Assembly: GCF_002441715.1 (NCBI RefSeq)
Contig: NZ_JXJX01000002.1
Location: forward strand, 1 to 64,000
Source: Pseudolactococcus plantarum
Lineage (GTDB): Bacteria; Bacillota; Bacilli; Lactobacillales; Streptococcaceae
DNA: 64,000 bases
Direction of reading: 5' to 3'
Shown here piece by piece: positions 26,671 through 36,822 of the stretch (within the stretch, counting starts at the first letter, position 1; each line of letters begins with the position of its first letter). Both the position numbers and the translations under genes were made by a program. Below the pieces are notes generated by a model. The model had not been told where the DNA came from. It did not search any database and was given only the letters and a program-made list of their open reading frames with translations.

Positions 26671-26678
26671 GGTAGAAT
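26670..26678 (+). promoter_or_regulatory. extended -10 promoter of yidC
   Basis: TGG followed by TAGAAT (26673-26678). A leader of about 105 bases follows with a small GCTAT...ATAGC hairpin (26699-26716). Confidence 0.45.
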
Positions 26679-26791
26679 AGATTATATATTTATTTTTCTA
26701 GCTATCAATGCTTATAGCAGCTTACTTTTGAGTTGATTTAGCTTGGAAAAATCGAACTGTAGATAATATATTAGAAATTAGGAAAATCTTT

Positions 26792-27724
26792 TTGAAAAAA
26801 ATAACTAAACGACTCTTACTATCAGGTGTCATGCTAACAGCAGTATTGTTTTTAACAGGGTGTGTTAAAACAAAAAATGGTAAGCCAACTGGAGAAGGAA
26901 TTGTCTATAACTTACTTGTTAAACCTATGAGTGCTGCTGTTGAATTCTTCGCTCACAATTTAGGTTTCGGATTTGGTGTCGCAATTATTCTGGTAACTGT
27001 GATCGTTCGCTTGATCATTCTACCACTAGGCTTGAATCAAGCCTACAAATCAAGCTATATGCAAGAAAAAACGCGTTATTTAAAACCAATCTTAGAACCC
27101 ATCCAAGCTAAGTTGAAAAATGCCAAAACAAATGAAGAAAAAATGGCAGCTCAGTCTGAATTAATGACCGCACAAAAAGAAAACGGTGTTAATATGTTGA
27201 GTTCTATTGGCTGTTTACCACTGTTAATACAAATGCCATTTTTCTCAGCTCTTTTCTATGCAGCACGTTACACAGATGGTATCTCATCAGCTACTTTTCT
27301 CGGAATTGATCTCGGAAAATCTAGTATTGTTTTAACAATTATCGCTGGTATTTTCTACTTCCTACAAAGCTATATCTCAACAATCGGAATTGATGAAGAT
27401 CAAAAGAAACAAATGAAAACGATGATGTACATGAGTCCGTTAATGATCGTCTTCTTCTCTTTTAGCTCACCAGCCGGTGTAACTCTTTATTGGGTAATTG
27501 GTGGTATCTTTGGGGTGATTCAACAATTAATCGTGACGTTTATGATCAAACCTCATTTACAAGCAAAAATTGATCAAGAGTTTAAAGAAAACCCACCTGT
27601 TGTCAAAACTACAGGGTTGAAAGATGTCACACCTAAAGATGTTGCTAAAGCAAAACAAGCATTTAATAGCGGTATTGCGACGAATAAAAAGCAAAATCGA
27701 AATGCAGGTAAACAACGCAAGTAA
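26792..27724 (+). CDS. yidC: membrane protein insertase YidC/OxaA (lipoprotein)
   Basis: Inserts proteins into the cytoplasmic membrane alone or with Sec. 310 residues: signal peptide with lipobox LTGC (Cys24), then about five membrane helices including the hydrophilic-groove Arg in VIVRLIILPLG (about residue 70) and PFFSALFYA. The start is TTG 26792 behind TTAGGAAAA. There is a basic C-terminal tail (KKQNRNAGKQRK). It is not next to rnpA-rpmH, where the first paralogue normally lies; with the basic tail this suggests the YidC2 paralogue, which docks ribosomes. That paralogue call is inference. Confidence 0.93.
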   Translation: MKKITKRLLLSGVMLTAVLFLTGCVKTKNGKPTGEGIVYNLLVKPMSAAVEFFAHNLGFGFGVAIILVTVIVRLIILPLGLNQAYKSSYMQEKTRYLKPILEPIQAKLKNAKTNEEKMAAQSELMTAQKENGVNMLSSIGCLPLLIQMPFFSALFYAARYTDGISSATFLGIDLGKSSIVLTIIAGIFYFLQSYISTIGIDEDQKKQMKTMMYMSPLMIVFFSFSSPAGVTLYWVIGGIFGVIQQLIVTFMIKPHLQAKIDQEFKENPPVVKTTGLKDVTPKDVAKAKQAFNSGIATNKKQNRNAGKQRK

Positions 27725-27729
27725 ATCAT

Positions 27730-27758
27730 GAAGCATATCACTTGATATGCTTTTTTTA
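27730..27758 (+). terminator. terminator of yidC
   Basis: AAGCATATCA (27731-27740) pairs with TGATATGCTT (27743-27752), followed by seven T. Confidence 0.85.
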
Positions 27759-27955
27759 TGCGCGTGATCTAAAGTCGCTTAATCTAGATTTTCTGTCTAA
27801 TCTACACTTTTTAATCTATTTCACAAAAATCCGAACTATTGACTATAAAAACCCAAAGAAATTTCCATATAACTTGTTAAGGCATTTAAAGTAGGTTAAA
27901 ATTAATTTAACGCTATAAATTAGCAAATAAAAATTTTTCTGGAGGCGGCACATTG

Positions 27956-29008
27956 ATGAACAAGAAAGTATTAGGTCTAGGATTGGCAGCTGTTGCTGTT
28001 TTAACACTTGCAGCATGTGGTAGTCGTGACAAATCTGCATCAAACAGCAATGCAAAAACTGATCTTAAAGTAGCGATCGTGACTGATACTGGTGGTGTTG
28101 ATGATAAATCATTTAACCAATCAGCTTGGGAAGGCCTACAAAGTTGGGGTAAATCAAAAGGTCTTGCTAAAGACAAAGGATACACTTACTTCCAATCAGC
28201 TTCTGAATCAGATTATGCAACAAATTTGGATAGTGCTACATCATCAGGTTATAAACTCATCTACGGTATTGGCTTTGCATTACGTGATGCTATCGCAGAA
28301 TCAGCTAAAAATAACTCAGCTGTCAACTATGTGATCATCGATGATGTCATTAAAGATCAAAAAAATGTTTTCTCTGCAACTTTCATGGATAACGAAGCAT
28401 CATACCTAGCTGGTGTCGCTGCTGCTAAGACAACAAAAACAAATAAAGTTGGGTTTGTTGGTGGTATGGAAGGTGAAGTTATTAAACGTTTTGAAGCAGG
28501 ATTTAAAGCAGGTGTCGCTTCTGTTAATCCCGCTATCAAAGTAGATGCGCAATATGCTGGATCATTCTCTGATGCTGCTAAAGGTAAAACAATTGCAGCT
28601 GCACAATACAAATCTGGTGCTGATGTAGTCTTCCAAGCTGCTGGTGGTACTGGTGCTGGTGTATTCTCAGAAGCTAAAGCACTTAACGAAGGTAAATCTG
28701 AAGCTGATAAAGTTTGGGTATTAGGTGTTGACCGTGACCAAAAAGCTGAAGGTAACTACAAATCTAAAGATGGTAAAAACGCTAACTTCGTACTTGCTTC
28801 AACTCTGAAAAAAGTCGGACAAGTTGTTAAAACTGTCTCAGACGATGCAGCAAACAAAAAATTTGAAGGTGGCAAACACATCGCTTACGGTATCAAAGAT
28901 GGTTCAGTTGACTTGATCAATGACAACATGTCTGAAAAAGCAATCAAAGCTGTTGATGAAGCACGTCAAGCAATCAAATCAGGTGAGGTAAAAGTTCCTG
29001 AACAATAA
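27956..29008 (+). CDS. bmpA: nucleoside-binding lipoprotein BmpA
   Basis: Substrate-binding lipoprotein of the BMP (PnrA/TmpC) family that captures nucleosides for the NupABC transporter. 350 residues with signal peptide and lipobox LAAC (Cys21). Motifs: VTDTGGVDDKSFNQSAWEGL (44-63) with the Asp/Asn that contact ribose and base, and VLGVDRDQ near residue 244. ATG 27956 is preferred over the in-frame TTG three bases earlier because GGAGG is ten bases upstream. It lies 272 bases before nupA with a terminator between, which lets the binding protein be made in excess over the membrane parts. Confidence 0.95.
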   Translation: MNKKVLGLGLAAVAVLTLAACGSRDKSASNSNAKTDLKVAIVTDTGGVDDKSFNQSAWEGLQSWGKSKGLAKDKGYTYFQSASESDYATNLDSATSSGYKLIYGIGFALRDAIAESAKNNSAVNYVIIDDVIKDQKNVFSATFMDNEASYLAGVAAAKTTKTNKVGFVGGMEGEVIKRFEAGFKAGVASVNPAIKVDAQYAGSFSDAAKGKTIAAAQYKSGADVVFQAAGGTGAGVFSEAKALNEGKSEADKVWVLGVDRDQKAEGNYKSKDGKNANFVLASTLKKVGQVVKTVSDDAANKKFEGGKHIAYGIKDGSVDLINDNMSEKAIKAVDEARQAIKSGEVKVPEQ

Positions 29009-29036
29009 TCACCTTTTACGTAAAGGATTAACAAGC

Positions 29037-29074
29037 TCAACAAATCTACAATAGACTTGTAGGTTTGTTTTTTT
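29037..29074 (+). terminator. terminator between bmpA and nupA
   Basis: AACAAATCTACAA (29039-29051) pairs with TTGTAGGTTTGTT (29057-29069) with one wobble, then T run. It may be a partial attenuator, since bmpA and nupABC act together. Confidence 0.8.
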
Positions 29075-29236
29075 ATCTCAATATATCAGCTAAACTGCTA
29101 CCATTAAGACCACAATTCAGGTTAAATCAGAGTGTCCATACCTTATGATTTAACTATTAACCACTCCAAATGACAGATGTTAGCATATATAACTAATATT
29201 TTATTCTTAAAAACCTAGTTATTTATGAACATATTT

Positions 29237-29245
29237 TGTTATAAT
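29237..29245 (+). promoter_or_regulatory. extended -10 promoter of nupA
   Basis: TGT followed by TATAAT (29240-29245), 36 bases before nupA, with no clear -35. It suggests that nupABC can be transcribed independently of bmpA. Confidence 0.55.
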
Positions 29246-29280
29246 TATTAAGACTAAAAAAACATATAGAAAGCCATAAT

Positions 29281-30795
29281 ATGATAGAAAATGTTATTGA
29301 AATGCGTGATGTATCGAAAATTTTCGGTACATTTACTGCAAATGATCACATCAATCTCCAAATACGTAAGGGTGAAATTCATGCACTTTTAGGTGAAAAT
29401 GGTGCTGGAAAATCAACGCTCATGAATATTCTTTCAGGACTACTTGAGCCAACAGAAGGCGAGATTTTGATTAATGGCAAACCTGAAGCTATCAGCTCAC
29501 CCTCTCGTGCAAGTGAGCTTGGTATTGGGATGGTACACCAACACTTTATGCTTGTTGATGCCTTTACAGTTACTGAAAATATTATTTTGGGTAACGAAAC
29601 AACAAAAGGTGTCACATTAGACCTTAAAAAAGCTGAAAAAGAAATTCTAGAGTTATCAGAACGTTATGGGTTATCAGTTACGCCTGATGCTAAAATAGCA
29701 GATATCTCAGTTGGCCAACAACAGCGTGTTGAAATCTTAAAAACACTTTATCGTGGTGCTGATATTATCATTTTTGATGAACCTACTGCTGTGTTAACAC
29801 CAGCAGAAATTGATGAGTTGATGGCAATTTTAAAACGTCTTGTCAAAGAAGGTAAATCAATTATCTTGATTACCCATAAATTGGATGAAATTCGTGCAGT
29901 AGCAGACCGTGTGACTGTTATTCGTCGTGGTAAATCTATTGAAACGACTGACGTTTTAGGTAAATCAAATCAAGAACTTGCGGAGATGATGGTGGGCCAC
30001 AGTGTATCCTTTACAACGGCAAAAACACCGGCAACACCAAAGGAAGTTGTCTTAGATATTAGCGATCTTGTCGTCAATGAATCTAGGGGTGCTCAAGCAG
30101 TTAAAGGACTAAATCTACAAGTCCGTGCTGGCGAAGTTGTTGGGATTGCTGGAATTGATGGAAATGGTCAGTCAGAACTGATTCAGGCAATCACTGGACT
30201 ACGTAAAGTGGAAAGTGGTAACGTTTTAATCAACGGTGTTAACATTAACAACTTGTCTCCTCGTAAGATTACGGAGATGGGTGTCAGTCATGTCCCTGAA
30301 AATCGACACAAAGATGGCCTGGTCCTTGATATGTCAGTTGCTGAAAACATCGCATTACAATCCTACTATCAACCACCACTAAGCAAGTTTGGTATGCTTG
30401 ATTACTCACAGATTAACCAACATGCTAGAGAATTAATGGCCGAGTTCGATGTTCGTGGTGATAATGAGTTGATTTCAGTCAAATCACTATCAGGTGGTAA
30501 TCAACAAAAAGCTATCATCGCAAGAGAAATCGATCGTAATCCTAAATTATTGATTGTTAGCCAACCAACACGAGGGCTTGATGTTGGGGCTATTGAGTAT
30601 ATACATAAACGATTAATCCAAGCACGTACTGAGGGTCGTGCTGTCCTTGTTGTTAGTTTTGAACTCGATGAGATACTTAATGTTTCTGATCGTATTGCTG
30701 TTATCCATGATGGAAAAATTCAAGGTGTTGTAACGCCTGAAACGACAGACAAACAAGCACTAGGTGTTTTAATGGTTGGAGGACATACAGATTAA
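29281..30795 (+). CDS. nupA: nucleoside ABC transporter ATPase NupA
   Basis: A 504-residue protein with two fused ABC domains, powering nucleoside uptake. First domain: Walker A GENGAGKST (38-46), signature VGQQQR, Walker B IIFDEPTAVL (about 161-170), H-loop ITHK. Second domain: Walker A is degenerate (GIDGNGQSE), signature LSGGNQQK, and the Walker B region reads SQPTRGLDVG, so Gln replaces the usual Glu. This asymmetry is the family norm (YufO/RbsA-like). It begins the nupA-nupB-nupC run, with nupB starting on its stop (TAATG). Confidence 0.95.
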   Translation: MIENVIEMRDVSKIFGTFTANDHINLQIRKGEIHALLGENGAGKSTLMNILSGLLEPTEGEILINGKPEAISSPSRASELGIGMVHQHFMLVDAFTVTENIILGNETTKGVTLDLKKAEKEILELSERYGLSVTPDAKIADISVGQQQRVEILKTLYRGADIIIFDEPTAVLTPAEIDELMAILKRLVKEGKSIILITHKLDEIRAVADRVTVIRRGKSIETTDVLGKSNQELAEMMVGHSVSFTTAKTPATPKEVVLDISDLVVNESRGAQAVKGLNLQVRAGEVVGIAGIDGNGQSELIQAITGLRKVESGNVLINGVNINNLSPRKITEMGVSHVPENRHKDGLVLDMSVAENIALQSYYQPPLSKFGMLDYSQINQHARELMAEFDVRGDNELISVKSLSGGNQQKAIIAREIDRNPKLLIVSQPTRGLDVGAIEYIHKRLIQARTEGRAVLVVSFELDEILNVSDRIAVIHDGKIQGVVTPETTDKQALGVLMVGGHTD

Positions 30796-31892
30796 TGAAA
30801 AATTTCAATCTTAAAAAGACATTAGTCCCGCTTATCGCCATTTTATTTGGTTTTATATTAGGGGCAATCATCATGTTAATATTTGGTTACAATCCACTAT
30901 GGGGCTATGAGGATTTACTCACAGCAGCATTTGGTACAACTAAGTCTATTGGCGAGATCTTTCGTAGCATGGGACCACTCATCTTAACTGCACTTTCTTT
31001 TGCAGTCGCTAATCGTGCTGGCTTATTTAATATTGGGATGTCAGGACAGGCATTAGCTGGTTGGCTAGCTGCTGCTTGGTTTGCTTTAACAAATCCTGAT
31101 CTACCAAGACTTGTTATGATTCCTGCAGTCATCATCATAGGGATGCTGGCTGGTGCGATTATTGCTTTGATTCCTGGTGTCTTAAAGGCATTATTTGGTA
31201 CGAGCGAAGTCATCGTAACGATTATGATGAACTATATCGTTTTGTTTATGACGACACATATCGTTCATAACGTTTGGAGTAAAATCAAAGTTGGTGGCAA
31301 AACCTTCATGCAGTCTAAGGATAGTACAGTATCAGTTGGCAAAAATGCAACCTTTAGAACTGACTTTTTGACGCAGTTAACAGATAATTCTCGTATCAAT
31401 ATCGGTATTTTCATAGCTGTTATTGCTTTAATTATTATTAGTATCTTGTTGTCAAGAACAACACTTGGATTTGAAATTCGTGCTGTTGGTTTGAATCCAG
31501 AAGCTTCAGAATATGCTGGTATTTCAGCCAAACGTACAGTCATTACCTCAATGGCTATCGCTGGTGCACTTGCTGGATTAGGTGGTGTTATCGAAGGTAT
31601 GGGTACCTTCCAAAACTTCTTCGTCCAAACAACTAATCTACAAATCGGCTTTGATGGTATGGCGGTTGCGTTACTCGGACAAAGTTCGCCAATAGGTATT
31701 TTCTTTGCATCTTTCCTCTTCTCAACGCTAAAAGTTGGTGCTCCTGGTATGACCAACACAGGTATTCCAGCAGAAATTATCTCAGTTGTTATCGCCACAA
31801 TCATCTTCTTTGTTGGTATTAAGTTTGTGATCGATAAATTTTTACCAGAATTTCAATTTAAGAAAAAAGTCATAAAAGGAGATAAGCTATGA
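30795..31892 (+). CDS. nupB: nucleoside ABC transporter permease NupB
   Basis: A 365-residue BPD_transp_2-type permease with about ten membrane helices, one half of the NupBC channel. Conserved family stretches: NRAGLFNIGMSGQ (about 75-87), MMNYIVLF, and EIRAVGLNPEASEYAGIS in the coupling-helix loop facing the ATPase. The start overlaps the nupA stop by one base and its stop overlaps the nupC start by four, showing tight coupling. The substrate class is assigned by operon with bmpA and nupA. Confidence 0.94.
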   Translation: MKNFNLKKTLVPLIAILFGFILGAIIMLIFGYNPLWGYEDLLTAAFGTTKSIGEIFRSMGPLILTALSFAVANRAGLFNIGMSGQALAGWLAAAWFALTNPDLPRLVMIPAVIIIGMLAGAIIALIPGVLKALFGTSEVIVTIMMNYIVLFMTTHIVHNVWSKIKVGGKTFMQSKDSTVSVGKNATFRTDFLTQLTDNSRINIGIFIAVIALIIISILLSRTTLGFEIRAVGLNPEASEYAGISAKRTVITSMAIAGALAGLGGVIEGMGTFQNFFVQTTNLQIGFDGMAVALLGQSSPIGIFFASFLFSTLKVGAPGMTNTGIPAEIISVVIATIIFFVGIKFVIDKFLPEFQFKKKVIKGDKL

Positions 31893-32845
31893 CGCTAGGC
31901 GCAATGTTACAATTAGTTATTTCATCAATGCTGATTTATGCAACACCTTTAATTTTTACAAGTTTGGGCGGTACATTTTCAGAACGTGCAGGGATTGTTA
32001 ATGTAGGTCTTGAAGGCATTATGGTAATGGGTGCATTTTCTGGGATTGTCTTTAACCTCACTTTCTCATCTACTTTTGGTGCAGCAACACCATGGCTTGC
32101 GACATTATTTGGTGGCCTTGTCGGTATCATTTTTTCACTGTTACATGCTGTTGCAACCATTAATTTTCGGGCAGACCATATTATTTCAGGTACGGTACTC
32201 AACTTGATGGCACCAGCACTTGCTGTATTCCTTGTCAAAGCACTTTATCATAAAGGGCAAACAGATAATATCCAAAACTCTTTTGGTTACTTTAGTTTTC
32301 CTGTCTTATCTAAAATTCCTGTTGTTGGTAATATCTTTTTCAAAGATACGTCACTGATCGGCTATATCTCGATCCTTGTCGCTTTCATCGCTCATTTTAT
32401 TATTTTCAAAACACGCTTTGGTTTGAGATTACGCTCTGTCGGTGAACATCCTCAAGCCGCTGATACTTTGGGTATAAACGTCTATCTAATGCGATATTCT
32501 GGTGTATTGATTTCTGGTTTATTAGGTGGGATTGGTGGTGCAATATTTGCACAATCTATCTCAGTAAACTTCTCAGGTTCAACGATCGCTGGACAAGGTT
32601 TTATCGCGATGGCTGCCATGATTTTTGGTAAATGGAAACCAGTCGGCGCTATGCTCTCAAGCCTCTTCTTTGGCTTGTCACAGTCTCTAGCGGTGATTAG
32701 TGCTCAGTTACCCGTCATACGTGATTGGCCTGTTGTCTATCTCCAAATCGCCCCTTATGTGGTGACTATCGTTGTCCTCGCACTCTTCTTTGGTAAATCA
32801 GCTGCGCCTAAAGCAGATGGGATCAACTATATCAAATCTAAATAA
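31889..32845 (+). CDS. nupC: nucleoside ABC transporter permease NupC
   Basis: A 318-residue permease, the other half of the channel. N-terminal TFSERAGIVNVGLEGIMVMGA is the family hallmark, and LRLRSVGEHPQAADTLGIN is the ATPase-facing loop. Eight to ten hydrophobic helices. It starts at the AAGGAGATAAGCT-ATG site inside the end of nupB. A terminator shared with the convergent glgP gene follows. Confidence 0.94.
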   Translation: MTLGAMLQLVISSMLIYATPLIFTSLGGTFSERAGIVNVGLEGIMVMGAFSGIVFNLTFSSTFGAATPWLATLFGGLVGIIFSLLHAVATINFRADHIISGTVLNLMAPALAVFLVKALYHKGQTDNIQNSFGYFSFPVLSKIPVVGNIFFKDTSLIGYISILVAFIAHFIIFKTRFGLRLRSVGEHPQAADTLGINVYLMRYSGVLISGLLGGIGGAIFAQSISVNFSGSTIAGQGFIAMAAMIFGKWKPVGAMLSSLFFGLSQSLAVISAQLPVIRDWPVVYLQIAPYVVTIVVLALFFGKSAAPKADGINYIKSK

Positions 32846-32856
32846 CGCTATACAGT

Positions 32857-32894
32857 CAAAAAAGACCATCATATCAGTATGATGATCTTTTTTT
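32857..32894. terminator. bidirectional terminator between nupC and glgP
   Basis: CATCATA (32867-32873) pairs with TATGATG (32878-32884) around TCAG, flanked by A6 and T7 runs that extend the stem. Confidence 0.82.
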
Positions 32895-32913
32895 ATGCGT
32901 TGGTATGTCGATA

Positions 32914-35307
32914 TTAAAGAATACCCCAAATTTCTTTGGCATAGCCTTCAACTGTGTCATCACTTGAAAATCTGCCAGAATTAGCAATATTTTTGATGAC
33001 TTTAGCTTGCCACTTATGTTTATCTTGATAAAGTTCTGAAATATAGGCTTGTTTTTCAGCATAATCAGTAAAGTCTTCTAGTAAGAAGTACTCATCATTA
33101 TAAGAAACAAGCGCATCCCAAATTTCATGTCCTTCATAGTGCGTATTTGGAATCGTCCCATCTATAAACGCGTCAACAACGCGTTTAATTGTTTGATCTG
33201 ATTCATAAATTGCCCGAGAATTGTAATCATGCTTGTCATAATGGGCATAGACAGCATCTTTATCCATACCGAAAATAACAATATTATCTTCACCAACTGC
33301 ATCTTTTATTTCGATGTTAGCACCATCTAACGTTGCGAGTGTTAATGCACCGTTCATCATAAATTTCATATTTGAGGTACCACTAGCTTCTTTACCTGCT
33401 GTAGAAATTTGTTCTGATACATCTGCTGCTGGCACAATCAACTCTGCCAGACTAACGTTGTAGTTCTCTAGAAAAACTACTTTTAGTTTATCATTTAAGC
33501 TTGTATCGTAGTTAATCAGATTAGCTAATTCATTAATAACTTTGATGACTGATTTAGCAAAGTGATAACCTGGTGCAGCTTTTGCCCCAAAAATGAAGAC
33601 ACGTGGCGTCATGTCTAATTCTGGATTAGCCTTCAAATCTTGATATAATTTGATAATGTGCATCACATTTAACAACTGACGTTTATAGGCGTGAAGTCGC
33701 TTCACTTGCACATCGAAAATCGCATCAACTGGTAACGCAATATCAAGTGTCTTTTTCACGTAATCAGCTAATTTTTGTTTGTTAGCCTGTTTCACTTGAT
33801 AAAACGATGATTGAACATCACTATTTGTGAGCTGTTCTTCTAGTTTAGAGAGTTCATGAATATTTGAGCGCCAATCCTTGCCAATCAAGTCATCAAGTAG
33901 CGCTGACATACCAGGATTTGCGATTTGGCTCCAACGTCGTTGGGCAATCCCATTCGTTTTATTATTAAATTTTTCAGGAAAAAGGATGTAAAATTCTTTT
34001 AAGACATCTTCAATCAATAATTCCGTATGTAGCTTAGCAACACCATTAACCGAATGACCACCTATAATCGCTAGATTAGCCATGTGAATTTGGTTATTTT
34101 GAACAATACGTGTCCGTTCAATAATGCCAGTATCAACTTTTCCAGCCCATTCTTTGACAAACTTACGATCTATTTCTCCAACGATCTGATGAATCCTTGG
34201 CACGATTTCTTTAAATAAACCAGCATCCCATTTCTCAAGTGCTTCAGATAAGACTGTATGGTTGGTATAACTCATAACTTGCGTTGTTGTTGCCCAAGCA
34301 TCATCCCAATCGACACCATAATCATCCATCAAAATGCGCATTAATTCAGGTACTGCCATCGCTGGATGTGTATCATTAATATGCACAGCTACTTTTTCAT
34401 GGATTTTTTCCATTGGCAATTGCATTTTAGCGTAAGATGAGACGATTGTCTGTAAACCAGCTGATACCATGAAGTACTCTTGAATCAGGCGCATAGCTTG
34501 ACCATCACGTGATGAGTCGTCTGGGTATAGAAAACTTGTTATATCTTCAACACGTCGACGATCTGCAAGCGTTTGGTAATCTAGTTCGTATTTTTCAGGG
34601 AGTTCAACATCCCATAAACGTAAGTTGTTGACAACACCATTATTAAACCCAATTTGGATCACATCATAAGGTACTGCGTGTAGCGTCTTAACATTTTCAT
34701 AAACCGGCTTTAACACACCATCTTCCTGAGGTGTTAAATACACACTACCGTATATTTTAACATCTACTGCTGAATGGGGCTTCTTCGTTTCCCAGACACT
34801 ACCTTCTGATGGTAACCAGGCATCCGGTAACTCAATTTGGTAGCCATTCACAATTCTTTGCTTGAACAAGCCATATTTATAGCGAATACCGTTACCAAAT
34901 CCAGGCGCACCGATTGTCGGTAAACTATCCATGAAACACGAAGCAAGACGACCTAAACCACCATTTCCTAAGGCCATATCACGCTCAGCTTCTACTAAGA
35001 TATTCAAGTCGACATTAATTTCTGCTAGTGCTTCGGCAACTAGATCATAGATGCCTAAGTTTAACAAATTAGTCTGCAACATTTTACCTGGTAAAAATTC
35101 TATTGAAAAATAGTAAGCCGTTTTTTTCTGCTCTTTAATAATCTCATCACGTTGACGTAGCCAATCAGACATCACATATTGTTTAATGAGTTTTCCTAAT
35201 GTTCTAAAGTGTTCTTCTGCTGTTGCTTCACTATTATCCACTAGATAATCTGTATGCAGCTGTGCTTTAAACGCTTTTATAAACTGTTCTTTTGTTAACT
35301 GTTCCAT
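32914..35307 (-). CDS. glgP: glycogen/starch phosphorylase
   Basis: Releases glucose-1-phosphate from glycogen chain ends. 797 residues, full length for the GT35 family. Visible: GNGGLGRLA near residue 115, the phosphate-site RRVED region, NDTHPAMAVPELMR, RLHAYKRQLLN and the PLP lysine in the EASGTSNMKFMMNG stretch (about residue 640). It is the last gene of glgB-C-D-A-P, transcribed on the minus strand and ending at a terminator shared with nupC. The amylopullulanase gene that follows glgP in L. lactis is absent here. Confidence 0.96.
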   Translation of the reverse strand: MEQLTKEQFIKAFKAQLHTDYLVDNSEATAEEHFRTLGKLIKQYVMSDWLRQRDEIIKEQKKTAYYFSIEFLPGKMLQTNLLNLGIYDLVAEALAEINVDLNILVEAERDMALGNGGLGRLASCFMDSLPTIGAPGFGNGIRYKYGLFKQRIVNGYQIELPDAWLPSEGSVWETKKPHSAVDVKIYGSVYLTPQEDGVLKPVYENVKTLHAVPYDVIQIGFNNGVVNNLRLWDVELPEKYELDYQTLADRRRVEDITSFLYPDDSSRDGQAMRLIQEYFMVSAGLQTIVSSYAKMQLPMEKIHEKVAVHINDTHPAMAVPELMRILMDDYGVDWDDAWATTTQVMSYTNHTVLSEALEKWDAGLFKEIVPRIHQIVGEIDRKFVKEWAGKVDTGIIERTRIVQNNQIHMANLAIIGGHSVNGVAKLHTELLIEDVLKEFYILFPEKFNNKTNGIAQRRWSQIANPGMSALLDDLIGKDWRSNIHELSKLEEQLTNSDVQSSFYQVKQANKQKLADYVKKTLDIALPVDAIFDVQVKRLHAYKRQLLNVMHIIKLYQDLKANPELDMTPRVFIFGAKAAPGYHFAKSVIKVINELANLINYDTSLNDKLKVVFLENYNVSLAELIVPAADVSEQISTAGKEASGTSNMKFMMNGALTLATLDGANIEIKDAVGEDNIVIFGMDKDAVYAHYDKHDYNSRAIYESDQTIKRVVDAFIDGTIPNTHYEGHEIWDALVSYNDEYFLLEDFTDYAEKQAYISELYQDKHKWQAKVIKNIANSGRFSSDDTVEGYAKEIWGIL

Positions 35308-35382
35308 GACCGCTACCTCGTTTTATTTTATATGGACTATACCGTATGCTACTGCATAACTAACAACTTTTTCACTGCATGA

Positions 35383-36822
35383 CTAGGCGAGTAACTTTTG
35401 ATAAAGGGTGAGATAATTCAGACTTGCACTATCCCATGAAAAATCAGTTGTCATCGCTTGTTTTTGTAAGTTTCGCCAAGTATTTGGCTCATTTTCATAA
35501 ATGCTCAATGCATAGAACAGTGTCTGTACTAACTGATAGCCTGAAAAATTGGCAAAGCTAAATCCTGTACCACTTCCATCAAACTGATTGTAGGCAACGA
35601 CTGTATCTTTTAAACCACCTATTTCATGCACAACTGGCAATGTCCCATATCGCATACTCATCATTTGAGAAAGACCGCATGGCTCGAAAGCTGATGGCAT
35701 TAAAAAGAGATCACTACCTGCATAAATCATCTGTGCCAGCTCAAGATTAAAAGTGATCTTAGCTGCTATTTTTTCTGGATATAACTGACTAAAATAAGCA
35801 AAATCAGATTCAAATTTTGGATCACCTGTTCCTAATAAAACAATCTGTATATTTTTTTGTAGCAAGTTTTCCATCTCATCTACGACTAGATTAAAGCCTT
35901 TTTGATAAGTCAATCGACTGACAATTCCGATTAAAGGAATGTCTGCATCTACTGGTAGCCCCATTCGTTTTTGAAGACTCGCTTTATTTACTGCTTTGCC
36001 ACTTAAATCGGTTGCATTAAAGTGAGCAACCAAATGCTCATCTGTCATCGGATCATAAAGCGTTGTGTCGATCCCATTAATTAATCCAGATAACTTACCT
36101 GATACCATGCGCAAGATCCCATCTAACCCTTTACCAAATTCGGTTGTTTGAATTTCTTGTGCATAGGTTGGTGAAACAGTTGTCACTTGATCTGCATATA
36201 GGATACCTGTTTTCAACCAATTAAAACAGCCAGCCATGCGGACTGTACCATCTTCATAACGCTCAGTTCCCATACCAAAAAAGTCTGGTAAGATGCCTTT
36301 ATCATATTGACCTTGAAATTCTATATTATGAATCGTCAAGACTGTTTTAATGGCTGAAAAATCTTGTCGCCAGTGATATTTTTCTTTGATTAAGAAAGGT
36401 AGGAGTGCTGTGTGATAATCATTGGCATGCAGAATATCTGGTACAAACTCTAACCGCTCAATAACCTCTAGAATCGCCAACTGAAAATAGGCAAATCGTT
36501 CCGCATCGTCAGCATAACCGTAGACTTCATCACGATTCGTAAAATAATCGCCATTGTCGACAAAATAGAAGGTAACACCTTCAACGACTATTTGTTTAAT
36601 GCCAACATATTGCCAACGCCAGCCTACTTGAATAAATGTCCAAAATACATCAGTGACTTGCTGACCATATTTTTCAGCCACCTTTTTATAATAAGGTAGA
36701 ATCACACGTATCTCAACATCTGACTGCTGATGTAATGCTTTTGGCAAAGCCCCAATCACATCACCTAAACCACCTGTTTTGATAAAAGGTGTTGCCTCTG
36801 CTGCTGCTAATAAAATCTTCAT
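35383..36822 (-). CDS. glgA: glycogen synthase (ADP-glucose)
   Basis: Transfers glucose from ADP-glucose to the glycogen chain. 479 residues, GT5 family: ADP-glucose-binding KTGGLGDV (16-23), HANDYHT (about 134-140), SRLTYQKG (about 305) and the C-terminal [12 protein letters not shown] with the catalytic Glu. It overlaps glgD by 4 bases and precedes glgP by 75 bases, in one operon. Confidence 0.96.
   Translation of the reverse strand: MKILLAAAEATPFIKTGGLGDVIGALPKALHQQSDVEIRVILPYYKKVAEKYGQQVTDVFWTFIQVGWRWQYVGIKQIVVEGVTFYFVDNGDYFTNRDEVYGYADDAERFAYFQLAILEVIERLEFVPDILHANDYHTALLPFLIKEKYHWRQDFSAIKTVLTIHNIEFQGQYDKGILPDFFGMGTERYEDGTVRMAGCFNWLKTGILYADQVTTVSPTYAQEIQTTEFGKGLDGILRMVSGKLSGLINGIDTTLYDPMTDEHLVAHFNATDLSGKAVNKASLQKRMGLPVDADIPLIGIVSRLTYQKGFNLVVDEMENLLQKNIQIVLLGTGDPKFESDFAYFSQLYPEKIAAKITFNLELAQMIYAGSDLFLMPSAFEPCGLSQMMSMRYGTLPVVHEIGGLKDTVVAYNQFDGSGTGFSFANFSGYQLVQTLFYALSIYENEPNTWRNLQKQAMTTDFSWDSASLNYLTLYQKLLA

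Noticed and set aside
27843-28055. Minus-strand open frame across the bmpA start
   Set aside because: Overlaps the bmpA ribosome site and signal peptide; composition is antisense-like and no start signal is present.
30905-32238. Minus-strand open frames of 100-179 codons within nupB and nupC
   Set aside because: Antisense shadows of hydrophobic permease codons; no promoter, ribosome site or recognisable domain.
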